Shown piece by piece: positions 1 to 6,969 of a DNA stretch of 8,851 bases (positions are counted from its first letter, which is position 1; every line of letters starts with the position of its first letter). A program made the position numbers and the translations under genes. The DNA comes from Bacteroidota bacterium (GTDB taxonomy: Bacteria > Bacteroidota > Bacteroidia > Bacteroidales > WCHB1-69), in assembly GCA_023392945.1 (NCBI GenBank), contig JAEWNB010000043.1:1-8851 (forward strand), written 5' to 3'. Under the pieces are notes generated by a model. The model was not told the DNA's origin, did no database searches, and saw nothing but the letters and a program-made list of their open reading frames with translations.

Positions 1-691
1 TACCTGCATCCCCAGTCAATTTGATACATACAACTGAATTCACCTGATTAATCCAATCAGCAGCTTCAGGGCAGGTCACATTGATATGGCAATTGCCTTC
101 AGCTGTTCCCCAATGACCTTTAAAACCAAGAAAATCACGGTAAGCATGTCCAATTTTGTTAATTGCGAATGAACCCTTAAAAGGAACACCGGCAGGTTCA
201 TAATATTCAATAATAATATCCTCACCGGGTAAATCCTGTGTATAGAAAACATTTCCTTCCATACTATTTTTGGAAGTAAATTTACCTAATACAAAGCTAT
301 GGTCAGAAGTATAAACATACAATTCAGCAGATTCAGGAATAACGAAATCGGAAAAATGCACATCCATAGTTATCGCGTCAGAAGAGATAAATTCAGCTCT
401 CCATATTCTGGCTCCGTCATTAAGGATATCCATTCTTCCTGAATTATCCATCGTATAATTAACATTGTGAACCACTCCCACTCTCATAGGGTTTCCCTTA
501 TCAGCATTAAGAATGTCTTCCTGAATAAGAGAATTATTATCTATTTTTGGCAAGCTAATTTCGGGAACATCCATCGATAAATTATCGATTTTAAAACTAA
601 CCGGTTCTCCACCGAAACTAATTTGGGAATAGACTGATTCAATGGAAAAAAAGATAAATAAAAATGCTGTAAATTGAACTAATTTTGTCAT
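1..691 (-). CDS. Secreted lysyl-endopeptidase-like serine protease, N-terminal part (partial)
   Basis: This gene starts at the ATG at 691 on the minus strand and stays open for 230 codons to the window edge, so the C-terminus is missing. Residues 1-23 look like a Sec signal peptide: one Lys, a hydrophobic core (FTAFLFIFF) and a YSQ end. Residues about 24-195 resemble the propeptide of Bacteroidetes secreted proteases, including an IWRAEF...FSDFVIPESAELYVY stretch. Residues 199-209 read GNCHINVTCPE, which matches the start of mature lysyl endopeptidase (Achromobacter protease I, GSCNIDV.CPEG). C201 and C207 match cysteines that form disulfides in that family. The catalytic His/Asp/Ser lie outside the window, so activity and Lys specificity cannot be judged. 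Such proteins in this phylum often carry a C-terminal type IX secretion sorting domain, which would also be off the edge. The gene is divergent from rsfS and has its own promoter. Confidence 0.8.
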   Translation of the reverse strand, partial: MTKLVQFTAFLFIFFSIESVYSQISFGGEPVSFKIDNLSMDVPEISLPKIDNNSLIQEDILNADKGNPMRVGVVHNVNYTMDNSGRMDILNDGARIWRAEFISSDAITMDVHFSDFVIPESAELYVYTSDHSFVLGKFTSKNSMEGNVFYTQDLPGEDIIIEYYEPAGVPFKGSFAINKIGHAYRDFLGFKGHWGTAEGNCHINVTCPEAADWINQVNSVVCIKLTGDAG

Positions 692-714
692 TTATTGTTT
701 ATTATTTTGGGCTG

Positions 715-743
715 CAAAGATACAACTATTTTTAAGAAAACAG
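715..743 (-). promoter_or_regulatory. Bacteroidetes-type promoter for the protease gene
   Basis: On the minus strand, TATCTTTG (715-722) is an exact match to the -7 consensus TAnnTTTG. A weak -33 element (CTG, 741-743, against TTG/TTTG) lies 18 bases upstream. Transcription would start near 708-710, leaving a leader of about 18 bases before the ATG at 691. The -7 match and position are seen directly; promoter function is inferred. Confidence 0.6.
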
Positions 744-744
744 G

Positions 745-773
745 CTGTCCTAATTGTATTATTTGTACCTTTG
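745..773 (+). promoter_or_regulatory. Bacteroidetes-type promoter for the rsfS-ftsH-LUD-cdsA operon
   Basis: TACCTTTG (766-773) matches the -7 consensus TAnnTTTG. A weak -33 element (CTG, 745-747) lies 18 bases upstream. Transcription would start about 780, some 17 bases before the rsfS ATG at 797. This placement supports starting rsfS at 797 rather than at the upstream in-frame ATG at 695. No other -7 match was noticed between the genes downstream, so the four genes are probably read from here. Confidence 0.6.
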
Positions 774-796
774 CATCAAATATTTTAAAACAAACT

Positions 797-1177
797 ATGG
801 GAAAAGTCAAGAAGATAAAACCAGAGACAGAGCTCTTTCAAGGAAAATTAGAAGAATTAATTATTCAAGCACTTATTGAAAAAAACGGCGCAGATATTGT
901 AAACATCAATTTAAAGAAAATAAATCATGTTTTTTTTGACAATTTTATCATTTGTACCGGAAATTCCAAAACTCATGTAGACACTTTGAGTGATTATGTT
1001 CAAGAGATTACGAAACGAAAAGCCAATATAAAACCTACTTTTGTTGAAGGGATAGAAAATGGGGAATGGATACTTTTAGATTACTTTAATATAATTGTAC
1101 ATATTTTTCAACCCAAAGTTCGTGAATTTTATAATTTAGAAAGCCTTTGGGGAGATGCTGAAATACAACAGTTTTAA
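797..1177 (+). CDS. rsfS: Ribosomal silencing factor RsfS (Iojap/YbeB family)
   Basis: This 126-residue protein has the usual length for RsfS, which binds uL14 on the 50S subunit and blocks subunit joining during starvation. Family hallmarks are visible: FFDNFIICTGNSKTHV (46-61) and, near the C-terminus, WILLDYFNIIVHIFQP (91-106) followed by VREFYNLESLWGDAE (108-122). The start at 797 is chosen because the reading frame upstream to the ATG at 695 adds 34 residues that do not resemble the family and would overlap the -7 promoter element at 766-773. It is the first gene of the operon, 33 bases ahead of ftsH. In most non-Bacteroidetes bacteria rsfS sits near nadD or holA, so its pairing with ftsH is a lineage trait (from memory). 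Confidence 0.95.
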   Translation: MGKVKKIKPETELFQGKLEELIIQALIEKNGADIVNINLKKINHVFFDNFIICTGNSKTHVDTLSDYVQEITKRKANIKPTFVEGIENGEWILLDYFNIIVHIFQPKVREFYNLESLWGDAEIQQF

Positions 1178-1210
1178 CACAATTGTACTACTTAATTTTT
1201 TACAAATCAA

Positions 1211-3232
1211 ATGGCAGCTACCGACAAAGAAAACAAAGAAGCAAAAGGAAGAATCAATTCAAAAATATCCATCAATAGCAATACAAAAAAACCAAAATTT
1301 AATGTATGGTGGATTTATGGATTAATTACCATCATCATATTTGCAGTTTATTTTTATTCAGGAGATTCCAAGACCATGACTGAAACTGACAACATCAAGT
1401 TCAAAGAAATGGTGGTTAATCATGAAATCAAAGAGTTGGAATATGTTCAAAAGAATAATATCATTAACATTTATCTAAAAGAAGAAGTTATCAAATCAAA
1501 GTCAACTTACGAGAAGTATCGTGATAAAAACTTAGAAGGTCCTCATTTTTATCTAAGGATATCTGATTACAAAGTATTTAATGACAATTTGCTTCAAATA
1601 AAAAAACAGGCTATAGAAAACAGATTAGCTTCTGATACAACTGCAATAAAATCGAGAATTGAGAACGAGTTTGATTTTCCTGTCAAAGAGAACACCACAC
1701 CGGGATGGGGTAAAGAATTGTTTTGGTTATTGCCTCTTGTTGTCATCATGTTTTTTTTCATTTACTCAATGAGATCCATGCGTGGAGGCGGCGGAGCAGG
1801 TGGTGGTCTTTTCAACATCGGGAAGTCAAAAGCACAGTTATTTGATGAAAAATCAAGTTTAAATATCTCCTTCAAAGACGTTGCCGGATTAGAAGGGGCC
1901 AAATATGAAGTTGAGGAAATTGTTGATTTTCTAAAAAATCCAAAAAAATACACTGAATTAGGAGGCAAGATTCCGAAGGGGGCTTTATTGGTAGGCCCTC
2001 CGGGAACAGGTAAGACATTGCTTGCAAAAGCAGTTGCCGGAGAAGCCAAAGTTCCTTTCTTTTCTCTTTCAGGGTCAGATTTTGTTGAAATGTTTGTGGG
2101 GGTAGGAGCCTCCAGAGTAAGGGATTTATTTAAGACTGCTAAAGAGAAAGCTCCCTGTATTGTTTTTATTGATGAAATTGATGCTATTGGCAGGGCCAGG
2201 GGCAAGAGTGTGATGACAGGAGCTAACGATGAACGGGAAAACACTTTGAATCAGTTACTCACAGAAATGGATGGATTTACTCCGAACACAGGAGTTATAA
2301 TATTGGCAGCCACCAACCGAGCAGATGTTCTCGACAGGGCATTACTTCGGGCTGGACGTTTTGACCGTCAAATACATATTGAACTTCCAAACCTTAACGA
2401 AAGAAAGGGAATCTTTGAAGTTCACGTTCGCGGCCTCAAGATTGGTCCTGATGTAGATTTAGATTTCTTTGCCAAACAAACTCCCGGTTTTTCAGGAGCT
2501 GACATTGCCAATGTATGCAATGAAGCTGCTTTAATTGCAGCCAGAACTGCCAAAAAACAAATTGAAAAAGTTGATTTTCTTGCTGCCATAGACCGTATTG
2601 TGGGTGGATTAGAAAAAAGAGGCAGTATTATTTCCCCTCAGGAAAAACGGGTTATTGCTTATCATGAATCAGGTCATGCAGCGGTCAGCTGGCTGCTTCA
2701 ATATGCGTCTCCACTGGTAAAAGTAACCATAGTTCCTCGTGGCAAGTCATTAGGAGCCGCCTGGTATCTTCCTGAAGAAAGGCATCTTACCACAACCGAA
2801 CAGCTTTTTGATGAATTGACCGCTACTTTAGGAGGGAGAGCTGCCGAAGAAGTTGTATTTGGCAAAATATCTACAGGAGCCTTAAGCGACCTTGAAAAAG
2901 TGACTAAACAAGCCTATTCAATGGTAGTATATTATGGATTGAACAAAAAAATCGGGAATATCAGTTATTACGACTCCTCCGGTCAACAGGATTATACTTT
3001 CACAAAGCCATACAGTGAAAAGACTGCACAAGATATTGACAATGAAATTCATGAATTGATTGAAACGGCTTATATCAAAGCTAAACAAATCCTTACCGAA
3101 AATATTGAAAAACTTACTGAGCTTGCTCAATTGCTTTTAGAAAAAGAAGTTATCTTTGCAGAAGATTTGGAACGAATTTTCGGAAAAAGAGAATTTCCGG
3201 ATCAGGAAACTGAATCCTTAAAAACCAATTAG
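1211..3232 (+). CDS. ftsH: ATP-dependent zinc metalloprotease FtsH
   Basis: This 673-residue protein is a membrane-anchored AAA+ protease that extracts and degrades misassembled membrane proteins and some regulators. Domain order: a hydrophilic N-tail (1-30), TM1 (about 33-50), a periplasmic domain (about 51-167), TM2 (about 169-187), a Gly-rich linker (191-199), an AAA+ module, and an M41 peptidase domain. Walker A is GPPGTGKT (262-269), the pore loop is FVGVG (295-299), and Walker B is IVFIDE (317-322). The second region of homology contains GRFDR with likely arginine fingers R383 and R386. The zinc site is HESGH (485-489), with D560 in TGALSDLE as the probable third ligand. All key residues are intact. 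Its stop is one base before the next ATG, so translational coupling with the LUD gene is likely. Confidence 0.98.
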   Translation: MAATDKENKEAKGRINSKISINSNTKKPKFNVWWIYGLITIIIFAVYFYSGDSKTMTETDNIKFKEMVVNHEIKELEYVQKNNIINIYLKEEVIKSKSTYEKYRDKNLEGPHFYLRISDYKVFNDNLLQIKKQAIENRLASDTTAIKSRIENEFDFPVKENTTPGWGKELFWLLPLVVIMFFFIYSMRSMRGGGGAGGGLFNIGKSKAQLFDEKSSLNISFKDVAGLEGAKYEVEEIVDFLKNPKKYTELGGKIPKGALLVGPPGTGKTLLAKAVAGEAKVPFFSLSGSDFVEMFVGVGASRVRDLFKTAKEKAPCIVFIDEIDAIGRARGKSVMTGANDERENTLNQLLTEMDGFTPNTGVIILAATNRADVLDRALLRAGRFDRQIHIELPNLNERKGIFEVHVRGLKIGPDVDLDFFAKQTPGFSGADIANVCNEAALIAARTAKKQIEKVDFLAAIDRIVGGLEKRGSIISPQEKRVIAYHESGHAAVSWLLQYASPLVKVTIVPRGKSLGAAWYLPEERHLTTTEQLFDELTATLGGRAAEEVVFGKISTGALSDLEKVTKQAYSMVVYYGLNKKIGNISYYDSSGQQDYTFTKPYSEKTAQDIDNEIHELIETAYIKAKQILTENIEKLTELAQLLLEKEVIFAEDLERIFGKREFPDQETESLKTN

Positions 3233-3233
3233 T

Positions 3234-3884
3234 ATGTCAACAAATGCTGTTTCCTTTGACACAAAAAACACCTCTTCAAAAGAGACTGTCAGAAAAAACA
3301 TTCGTCATGCACTGGCTTCAAAGAGTCCGAGTAAATTTCCCAATATTGATTTAACGTCAGAACTCTTTGATCCTACTGAAGATGTTTTATATGATTTTGT
3401 AACCAATTTCAGGAATGCCGGAGGAAAATACATTCCCTGTACAAAGGAGAATTTCATGGAAAGACTTGTTAAGTTAATTAAAAGTCAACAATATAAGTCA
3501 ATCCTTAACACCAACAGTTCTTTGGATGCACAATTGACAAAAAACAACATATGTTTTTCCAATTCTATTGACTCTTCCGCTCTTTCAGATGCAGTTATCG
3601 CCTATTCAAATATATTAATTGCCAGAACAGGGAGCATGATATTTTCACAAAAGAATTCACTTTATCCCTCTGTCAGAAATTTAGGCAAAGATATTATTGT
3701 AGTTGCCTTTGCCAACCATATCATTCCGGATTTAAAAGGGGCTCTGAATGCCCAACAGCAAATAAACAAAGCAAACATGCCTTCCATTTCTGAAATTATC
3801 ACTCCTACCCTTCCTGATCTTGTTGATGGCAAGGAAGTGTTTTCCCCGTCTGAATCAAGAATAATCCTACTATTGGTTTCCTAA
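3234..3884 (+). CDS. LUD-domain protein (LutC/YkgG family), divergent C-terminus
   Basis: This 216-residue soluble protein belongs to the LUD family, whose best-known members (LutC, YkgG) take part in lactate oxidation to pyruvate. Family-like segments are ILIARTGSMIF (127-137), the equivalent of the usual AxTGT/S strand, and DIIVVAFANHIIPDLKGAL (153-171). Most homologues end with a GPSRTADIE-type motif and a GAHGP turn (from memory). Here the same place reads ITPTLPDLVDGKEVFSPSES (189-208), so both signatures are missing although the frame stays open and the final hydrophobic strand (IILLLV) is kept. It starts one base after the ftsH stop and ends ten bases before cdsA. No lutA or lutB partner lies in the window, so lactate metabolism should not be assumed; a role linked to FtsH or lipid synthesis is equally untested. 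Confidence 0.8.
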   Translation: MSTNAVSFDTKNTSSKETVRKNIRHALASKSPSKFPNIDLTSELFDPTEDVLYDFVTNFRNAGGKYIPCTKENFMERLVKLIKSQQYKSILNTNSSLDAQLTKNNICFSNSIDSSALSDAVIAYSNILIARTGSMIFSQKNSLYPSVRNLGKDIIVVAFANHIIPDLKGALNAQQQINKANMPSISEIITPTLPDLVDGKEVFSPSESRIILLLVS

Positions 3885-3894
3885 TTAATAATCA

Positions 3895-4725
3895 ATGAAA
3901 AAGCTGATTACACGAACCTTAACCGGGATTGTTTTTGTTACACTTATTGTTTCATCACTTTTTCTGAACCCAATTTTTTTCAATATATTATTTTTAGTCA
4001 TAACATTATTGGCTACCTGGGAATATTTACAGATTACGGAGAAAAGCAATATCAACCCACAATTTACGATTCCTTTCCTCTTAAATGCCACTTTTTTTAC
4101 TGCCTTCCAGTTGATGTATTACTCCATACCAATTTTTCTTTACCTGTTATTATTTGCCTTATTATTAATAATTATCATTCCTGTTGTAGAATTATACCGC
4201 AATAAAGAGAACCCTCTAATTAATATTGCCACATCGCTATTTCCACTGATATGGATTGCTTTTCCATTTAGTATTATGGGCATGTGGACACATTTTTTTG
4301 AATCAGCAAGCACCGTTCTGGCACTTTTCATCATCATTTGGGCTTACGACACATTTGCTTACTGTGCCGGATCGTTATTGGGTAAACACAGGCTTTGGGA
4401 AAGAATTTCTCCCAAAAAATCATGGGAGGGTGTTATTATCTCACTGATTTTAACTGCTTCGGGGTCCGTTGTATTCTATTTTATTCCTTTCTTTCAGAAT
4501 TATATCTTTTATACCCCATGGCATTGGATAGGCTTTGCAATTGTAATTATCATTACCTCCACTTTCGGCGATTTGACAGAATCCTTATTTAAAAGAAAAT
4601 CAGGCATCAAAGATAGTGGGAATATTCTTCCGGGACATGGAGGATTTCTTGACAGATTTGACTCTTTCTTCTTTGCAGCACCGACAGCTTTTGTTTATTG
4701 GTATTTAATCTATCTGTTGTCCTAA
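3895..4725 (+). CDS. cdsA: Phosphatidate cytidylyltransferase (CDP-diglyceride synthase)
   Basis: This 276-residue integral membrane enzyme makes CDP-diacylglycerol from phosphatidate and CTP, the branch-point precursor of phosphatidylethanolamine and anionic phospholipids. The protein is strongly hydrophobic, with about seven to eight likely membrane segments (for example 9-25, 28-42, 78-99, 140-160, 180-200, 210-224). The CDS family signature is complete at 230-256: S230, K233-R234, K239-D240, then LPGHGGFLDRFD (245-256), including the metal-binding acidic residues. PKKSWEG (173-179) is a second conserved motif. It is the last gene of the operon; 31 bases separate its stop from the stop of the convergent repeat-protein gene. 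I see no truncation. Confidence 0.97.
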   Translation: MKKLITRTLTGIVFVTLIVSSLFLNPIFFNILFLVITLLATWEYLQITEKSNINPQFTIPFLLNATFFTAFQLMYYSIPIFLYLLLFALLLIIIIPVVELYRNKENPLINIATSLFPLIWIAFPFSIMGMWTHFFESASTVLALFIIIWAYDTFAYCAGSLLGKHRLWERISPKKSWEGVIISLILTASGSVVFYFIPFFQNYIFYTPWHWIGFAIVIIITSTFGDLTESLFKRKSGIKDSGNILPGHGGFLDRFDSFFFAAPTAFVYWYLIYLLS

Positions 4726-4756
4726 TCTCGCCCGACAAAGCATTTATTGAAAATAT

Positions 4757-5662
4757 CTATTCATAAATCCTTTCATAATGATATTCGGTGAATATCCGAT
4801 AATCATTCTCATCCACCTCATCCCTTATATAATTAACAATATTCTGAATATTGTCTTGTTCGTCATATTCATATTCTGTCCAACTAAGAATTCTTCCTTC
4901 CCTATCTAATATTTCTACTTTTATTAATTTCTTATCTTCAAAACAATAGACCGTCTTTCTGTAATTATCGAGATCTTCTTCTTCTGTCTCTATAACATCT
5001 CTATTTTCATTATACTTATAATAAATTTTTGCTATCAGCATTTCGTCATAATCATAAATCAGATCCTTCACTTTGTTTTTATTTTCATATTCAAAATGAT
5101 AGGTTCGGCGGTCTTTTTCAAGAATTTCATCCCGGACTCTTGTGATAACAAGGCCATCATCATTATACTCATTAACAGTAACATATTGTTTATTTCCGTC
5201 TTCATCAAAATCTATTTGTTCAATTAAAAGACCTTTATCATTATAGCGATATTCCTTTTCCGTATAGACAAAATTCCCATCATCATAAGAATCCTGCCTG
5301 ATTAATAAGCCGTTTTCAAAAATAAAATGATTGGAGAAAGTAGGACAATCTTCCCCATAGTAATTATTTTGTTTCACAACATTTCCCTTATCATCATAAA
5401 AGAACTCTAGTTTTTGTCCCATATTTCCTTCCCCGTCATACTGAGCAGTGGAAGTTAACTCTCCTTTTTCGTTATAATCATTAACAGTAAGGCTGTCAAG
5501 GCCGTTTTCAGCTATATAATGATATTCTTTCACTATTTTTCCGTTTTCATTAAAATCATTAGAAATTTCCAGAAATTTTTCTACTACAATATCTTCTTTT
5601 CCATATCCTACTCTGGAATGATTTGTACAATAGACATTTACTTTTTTTGGAATATTTTTCAT
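4757..5662 (-). CDS. Acidic protein made of about ten YD-like repeats, function unknown
   Basis: I do not recognise this 301-residue protein as a named family member. It lacks a signal peptide and membrane segments, so it is probably cytoplasmic, and it is rich in Asp, Glu, Tyr and Asn. From residue 37 nearly to the end it is built of repeats of 24-26 residues with the pattern Y/F-N/D-E/D-x-G-x-hydrophobic, then a strand, a D-x-x-G-N-like turn, and an aromatic strand ending in Y-x-Y. The pattern resembles the YD repeats of RHS/Tc toxin shells and YwqK-like beta-hairpin repeats. There is no RHS core, toxin domain or secretion signal here. The ATG at 5662 is supported by a promoter 45 bases upstream. 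The gene is single, convergent with cdsA, and follows the ABC transporter genes on the same strand. Binding of a protein partner or immunity are guesses only. Confidence 0.75.
   Translation of the reverse strand: MKNIPKKVNVYCTNHSRVGYGKEDIVVEKFLEISNDFNENGKIVKEYHYIAENGLDSLTVNDYNEKGELTSTAQYDGEGNMGQKLEFFYDDKGNVVKQNNYYGEDCPTFSNHFIFENGLLIRQDSYDDGNFVYTEKEYRYNDKGLLIEQIDFDEDGNKQYVTVNEYNDDGLVITRVRDEILEKDRRTYHFEYENKNKVKDLIYDYDEMLIAKIYYKYNENRDVIETEEEDLDNYRKTVYCFEDKKLIKVEILDREGRILSWTEYEYDEQDNIQNIVNYIRDEVDENDYRIFTEYHYERIYE
4784..5554 (-). repeat. Ten degenerate protein-level repeats of 24-26 residues
   Basis: The conserved Gly (or its replacement) that follows each aromatic-acidic opening falls at residues 41, 67, 93, 118, 144, 170, 196, 221, 245 and 270, giving steps of 26, 26, 25, 26, 26, 26, 25, 24 and 25. 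Clear examples are YNEKGEL, YDDKGNV, YNDKGLLIEQ and YNDDGLVI. The last four units have lost the Gly (N, R, K, D). The repeat is visible in protein only; the DNA copies have diverged, so this is an old expansion rather than a recent tandem duplication. Confidence 0.75.
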
Positions 5663-5706
5663 TTCTTTTTTTGTTATTATTATAGATTAGTATTTAATAG
5701 AAGATA

Positions 5707-5735
5707 CAAAGATACCGTTTTTAAAGGTTAACAAA
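5707..5735 (-). promoter_or_regulatory. Bacteroidetes-type promoter for the YD-like repeat gene
   Basis: On the minus strand, TATCTTTG (5707-5714) matches the -7 consensus exactly, and TTTG (5732-5735) matches the -33 element, with a 17-base spacer. This is the best-formed promoter in the window. Transcription would begin near 5700, giving a leader of about 38 bases. It means the repeat gene need not depend on read-through from the ABC transporter genes upstream. Confidence 0.65.
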
Positions 5736-5797
5736 GCATAATTATGGAAAAAAGTGATTGACAAAAATCCAAAAATTACTTAGTGAAAAAAATTTGT

Positions 5798-6913
5798 TTA
5801 TTTCAACACCATTGTCAACACTACTTTCTCATTTTTTATTTCTTCGACAACAGATTGAGCCATTCCTGAAATAATAATCATACTCAAGCCGTCAGAATCC
5901 TTAACCTGATTCAGAATGGTTTTTAGAGATTGATCAGCAGAGAATATAATAGAAATTTCGTTAGTTTGTTCGGAAAAGGCAACCGTTAATTCAAGCCCTC
6001 CTGTGGAATTTAAAATATGATTTCTTTTTTCCACATCTCCTTCTCTGAGACATAATTGTAAGGTTTCTTCAATAATAAGATTCAGGTTGTTAATTTGTTT
6101 ATGTTGGAAGAAGTGCTTATTGCAAAAAGCTTCCATTCCTGATCTCATAACATAAAAATCGAACTCATTGTTGGCAATATGGTAATTAAAATTCCGGATG
6201 CGTTGAATAAAAGTGCGGGTATTTTCTTTTTGAGGATTGTCGAATATCTGAGCAGGGGTACCTTCTTCATAAATAATTCCTTCATCCATATATAGAATTC
6301 GTGTGGAAAGATCGCGGGCAAATTTCATTTCATGAGTAACAATAGCCATTGTCATTCCATCAGAAGCAAGGCGGCGGATGACACCGAGTACCTCGCTAAC
6401 CATAGTTGGGTCAAGTGCCGAAGTAGGTTCATCAAAAAGAATAATCTCAGGATTCATGGAGAGGCAGCGGGCAATAGCCACACGCTGCTGTTGTCCTCCC
6501 GACAACTCATCAGGAAAAGCATCTTCCTTAGCAGCCAATCCGACCAATTTAAGCAACTCTCGTCCTCTTTTTTCTGCCTCTTCTCTACTCTTCTTCAATA
6601 GCTTTATGGGACCGATAGTCAGATTGTCCAAGACAGAAAGGTGTTCAAAGAGATTAAAATTCTGAAATACCATTCCCATTTTCTGTCTCAATAAGTTAGG
6701 ATCATTTTTAGGATCCATTATATCAAGATTATCCACCCAAATTCTGCCGCTTGTTGGTTTTTCCAACAAGTTAAGACAACGCAGAAAAGTACTTTTCCCC
6801 GTACCGGAAGGTCCGATAATGGAGATAATTTCTCCTTTCTTTATTTCAATATTGATATCTTTTAAAACTGTCAGATTTCCAAACTTTTTTGACAGATGTT
6901 CAACCTTTATCAT
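5798..6913 (-). CDS. Polar amino acid ABC transporter ATPase (GlnQ/HisP type) with extra C-terminal domain
   Basis: This 371-residue protein powers the importer encoded just upstream. Residues 1-242 are a complete ABC ATPase: Walker A GPSGTGKS (34-41), Q-loop Q84, signature LSGGQQQR (137-144), Walker B ILFDEP (158-163), and H-loop H194. GlnQ-type proteins usually stop near residue 240-250. Here about 120 more residues follow (about 249-371). They resemble a degenerate RsbW-like GHKL fold: a helix NLNLIIEETLQL (276-287), strands LELTVAF and EISIIFSAD, then DGLSMIIISGMAQSVVEE (341-358) and a closing strand VVLTMVL. The usual N-box Asn and the DxGxG box are not present, so ATP binding by this tail is unlikely. 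A regulatory role is inferred. The gene starts 56 bases after the permease stop, with no promoter visible between, so the two genes are probably cotranscribed. Confidence 0.92.
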   Translation of the reverse strand: MIKVEHLSKKFGNLTVLKDINIEIKKGEIISIIGPSGTGKSTFLRCLNLLEKPTSGRIWVDNLDIMDPKNDPNLLRQKMGMVFQNFNLFEHLSVLDNLTIGPIKLLKKSREEAEKRGRELLKLVGLAAKEDAFPDELSGGQQQRVAIARCLSMNPEIILFDEPTSALDPTMVSEVLGVIRRLASDGMTMAIVTHEMKFARDLSTRILYMDEGIIYEEGTPAQIFDNPQKENTRTFIQRIRNFNYHIANNEFDFYVMRSGMEAFCNKHFFQHKQINNLNLIIEETLQLCLREGDVEKRNHILNSTGGLELTVAFSEQTNEISIIFSADQSLKTILNQVKDSDGLSMIIISGMAQSVVEEIKNEKVVLTMVLK

Positions 6914-6969
6914 GATACTATTTTATTTTTAACTTGAACCGAATTTGTAAAGTAAACATTTTCATCATT

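Noticed and set aside
695..796. N-terminal extension of rsfS by 34 residues from the ATG at 695
   Set aside because: The extension does not look like RsfS, would overlap the -7 promoter element at 766-773, and makes the protein longer than the family norm.
1762..2244. Open frame of 160 codons antisense to ftsH
   Set aside because: It lies opposite the conserved AAA+ coding region, is Pro/Ser-rich low-complexity in translation, and has no promoter; it is a shadow of ftsH codon use.
4743..4767. Possible hairpin (TTTAT, bulged T, GAA / TTCATAAA, 8-base loop) between the convergent cdsA and repeat-protein genes, as a shared terminator
   Set aside because: The stem is nearly all A/T with a bulge, and no T-run follows on either strand, so it is too weak to call a terminator.
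4780..4796. Perfect 7-bp inverted repeat GATATTC-GGT-GAATATC
   Set aside because: It lies within the last codons of the repeat-protein gene, has no T-run, and is explained by Tyr/Phe/Glu-rich coding sequence.
5663..5797. Intrinsic terminator or small RNA after the ABC ATPase gene
   Set aside because: The region has A/T runs and the promoter of the repeat gene but no GC-bearing hairpin that I can find.
6332..6665. Two overlapping + strand open frames opposite the ABC ATPase
   Set aside because: They lie antisense to the Walker B and signature region of a clearly real gene and their translations resemble no family.
6914..6969. Separate promoter for the ABC ATPase gene between it and the permease gene
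   Set aside because: The closest minus-strand match is TACTTTAC, which fails the TAnnTTTG consensus at its end; cotranscription with the permease is simpler.
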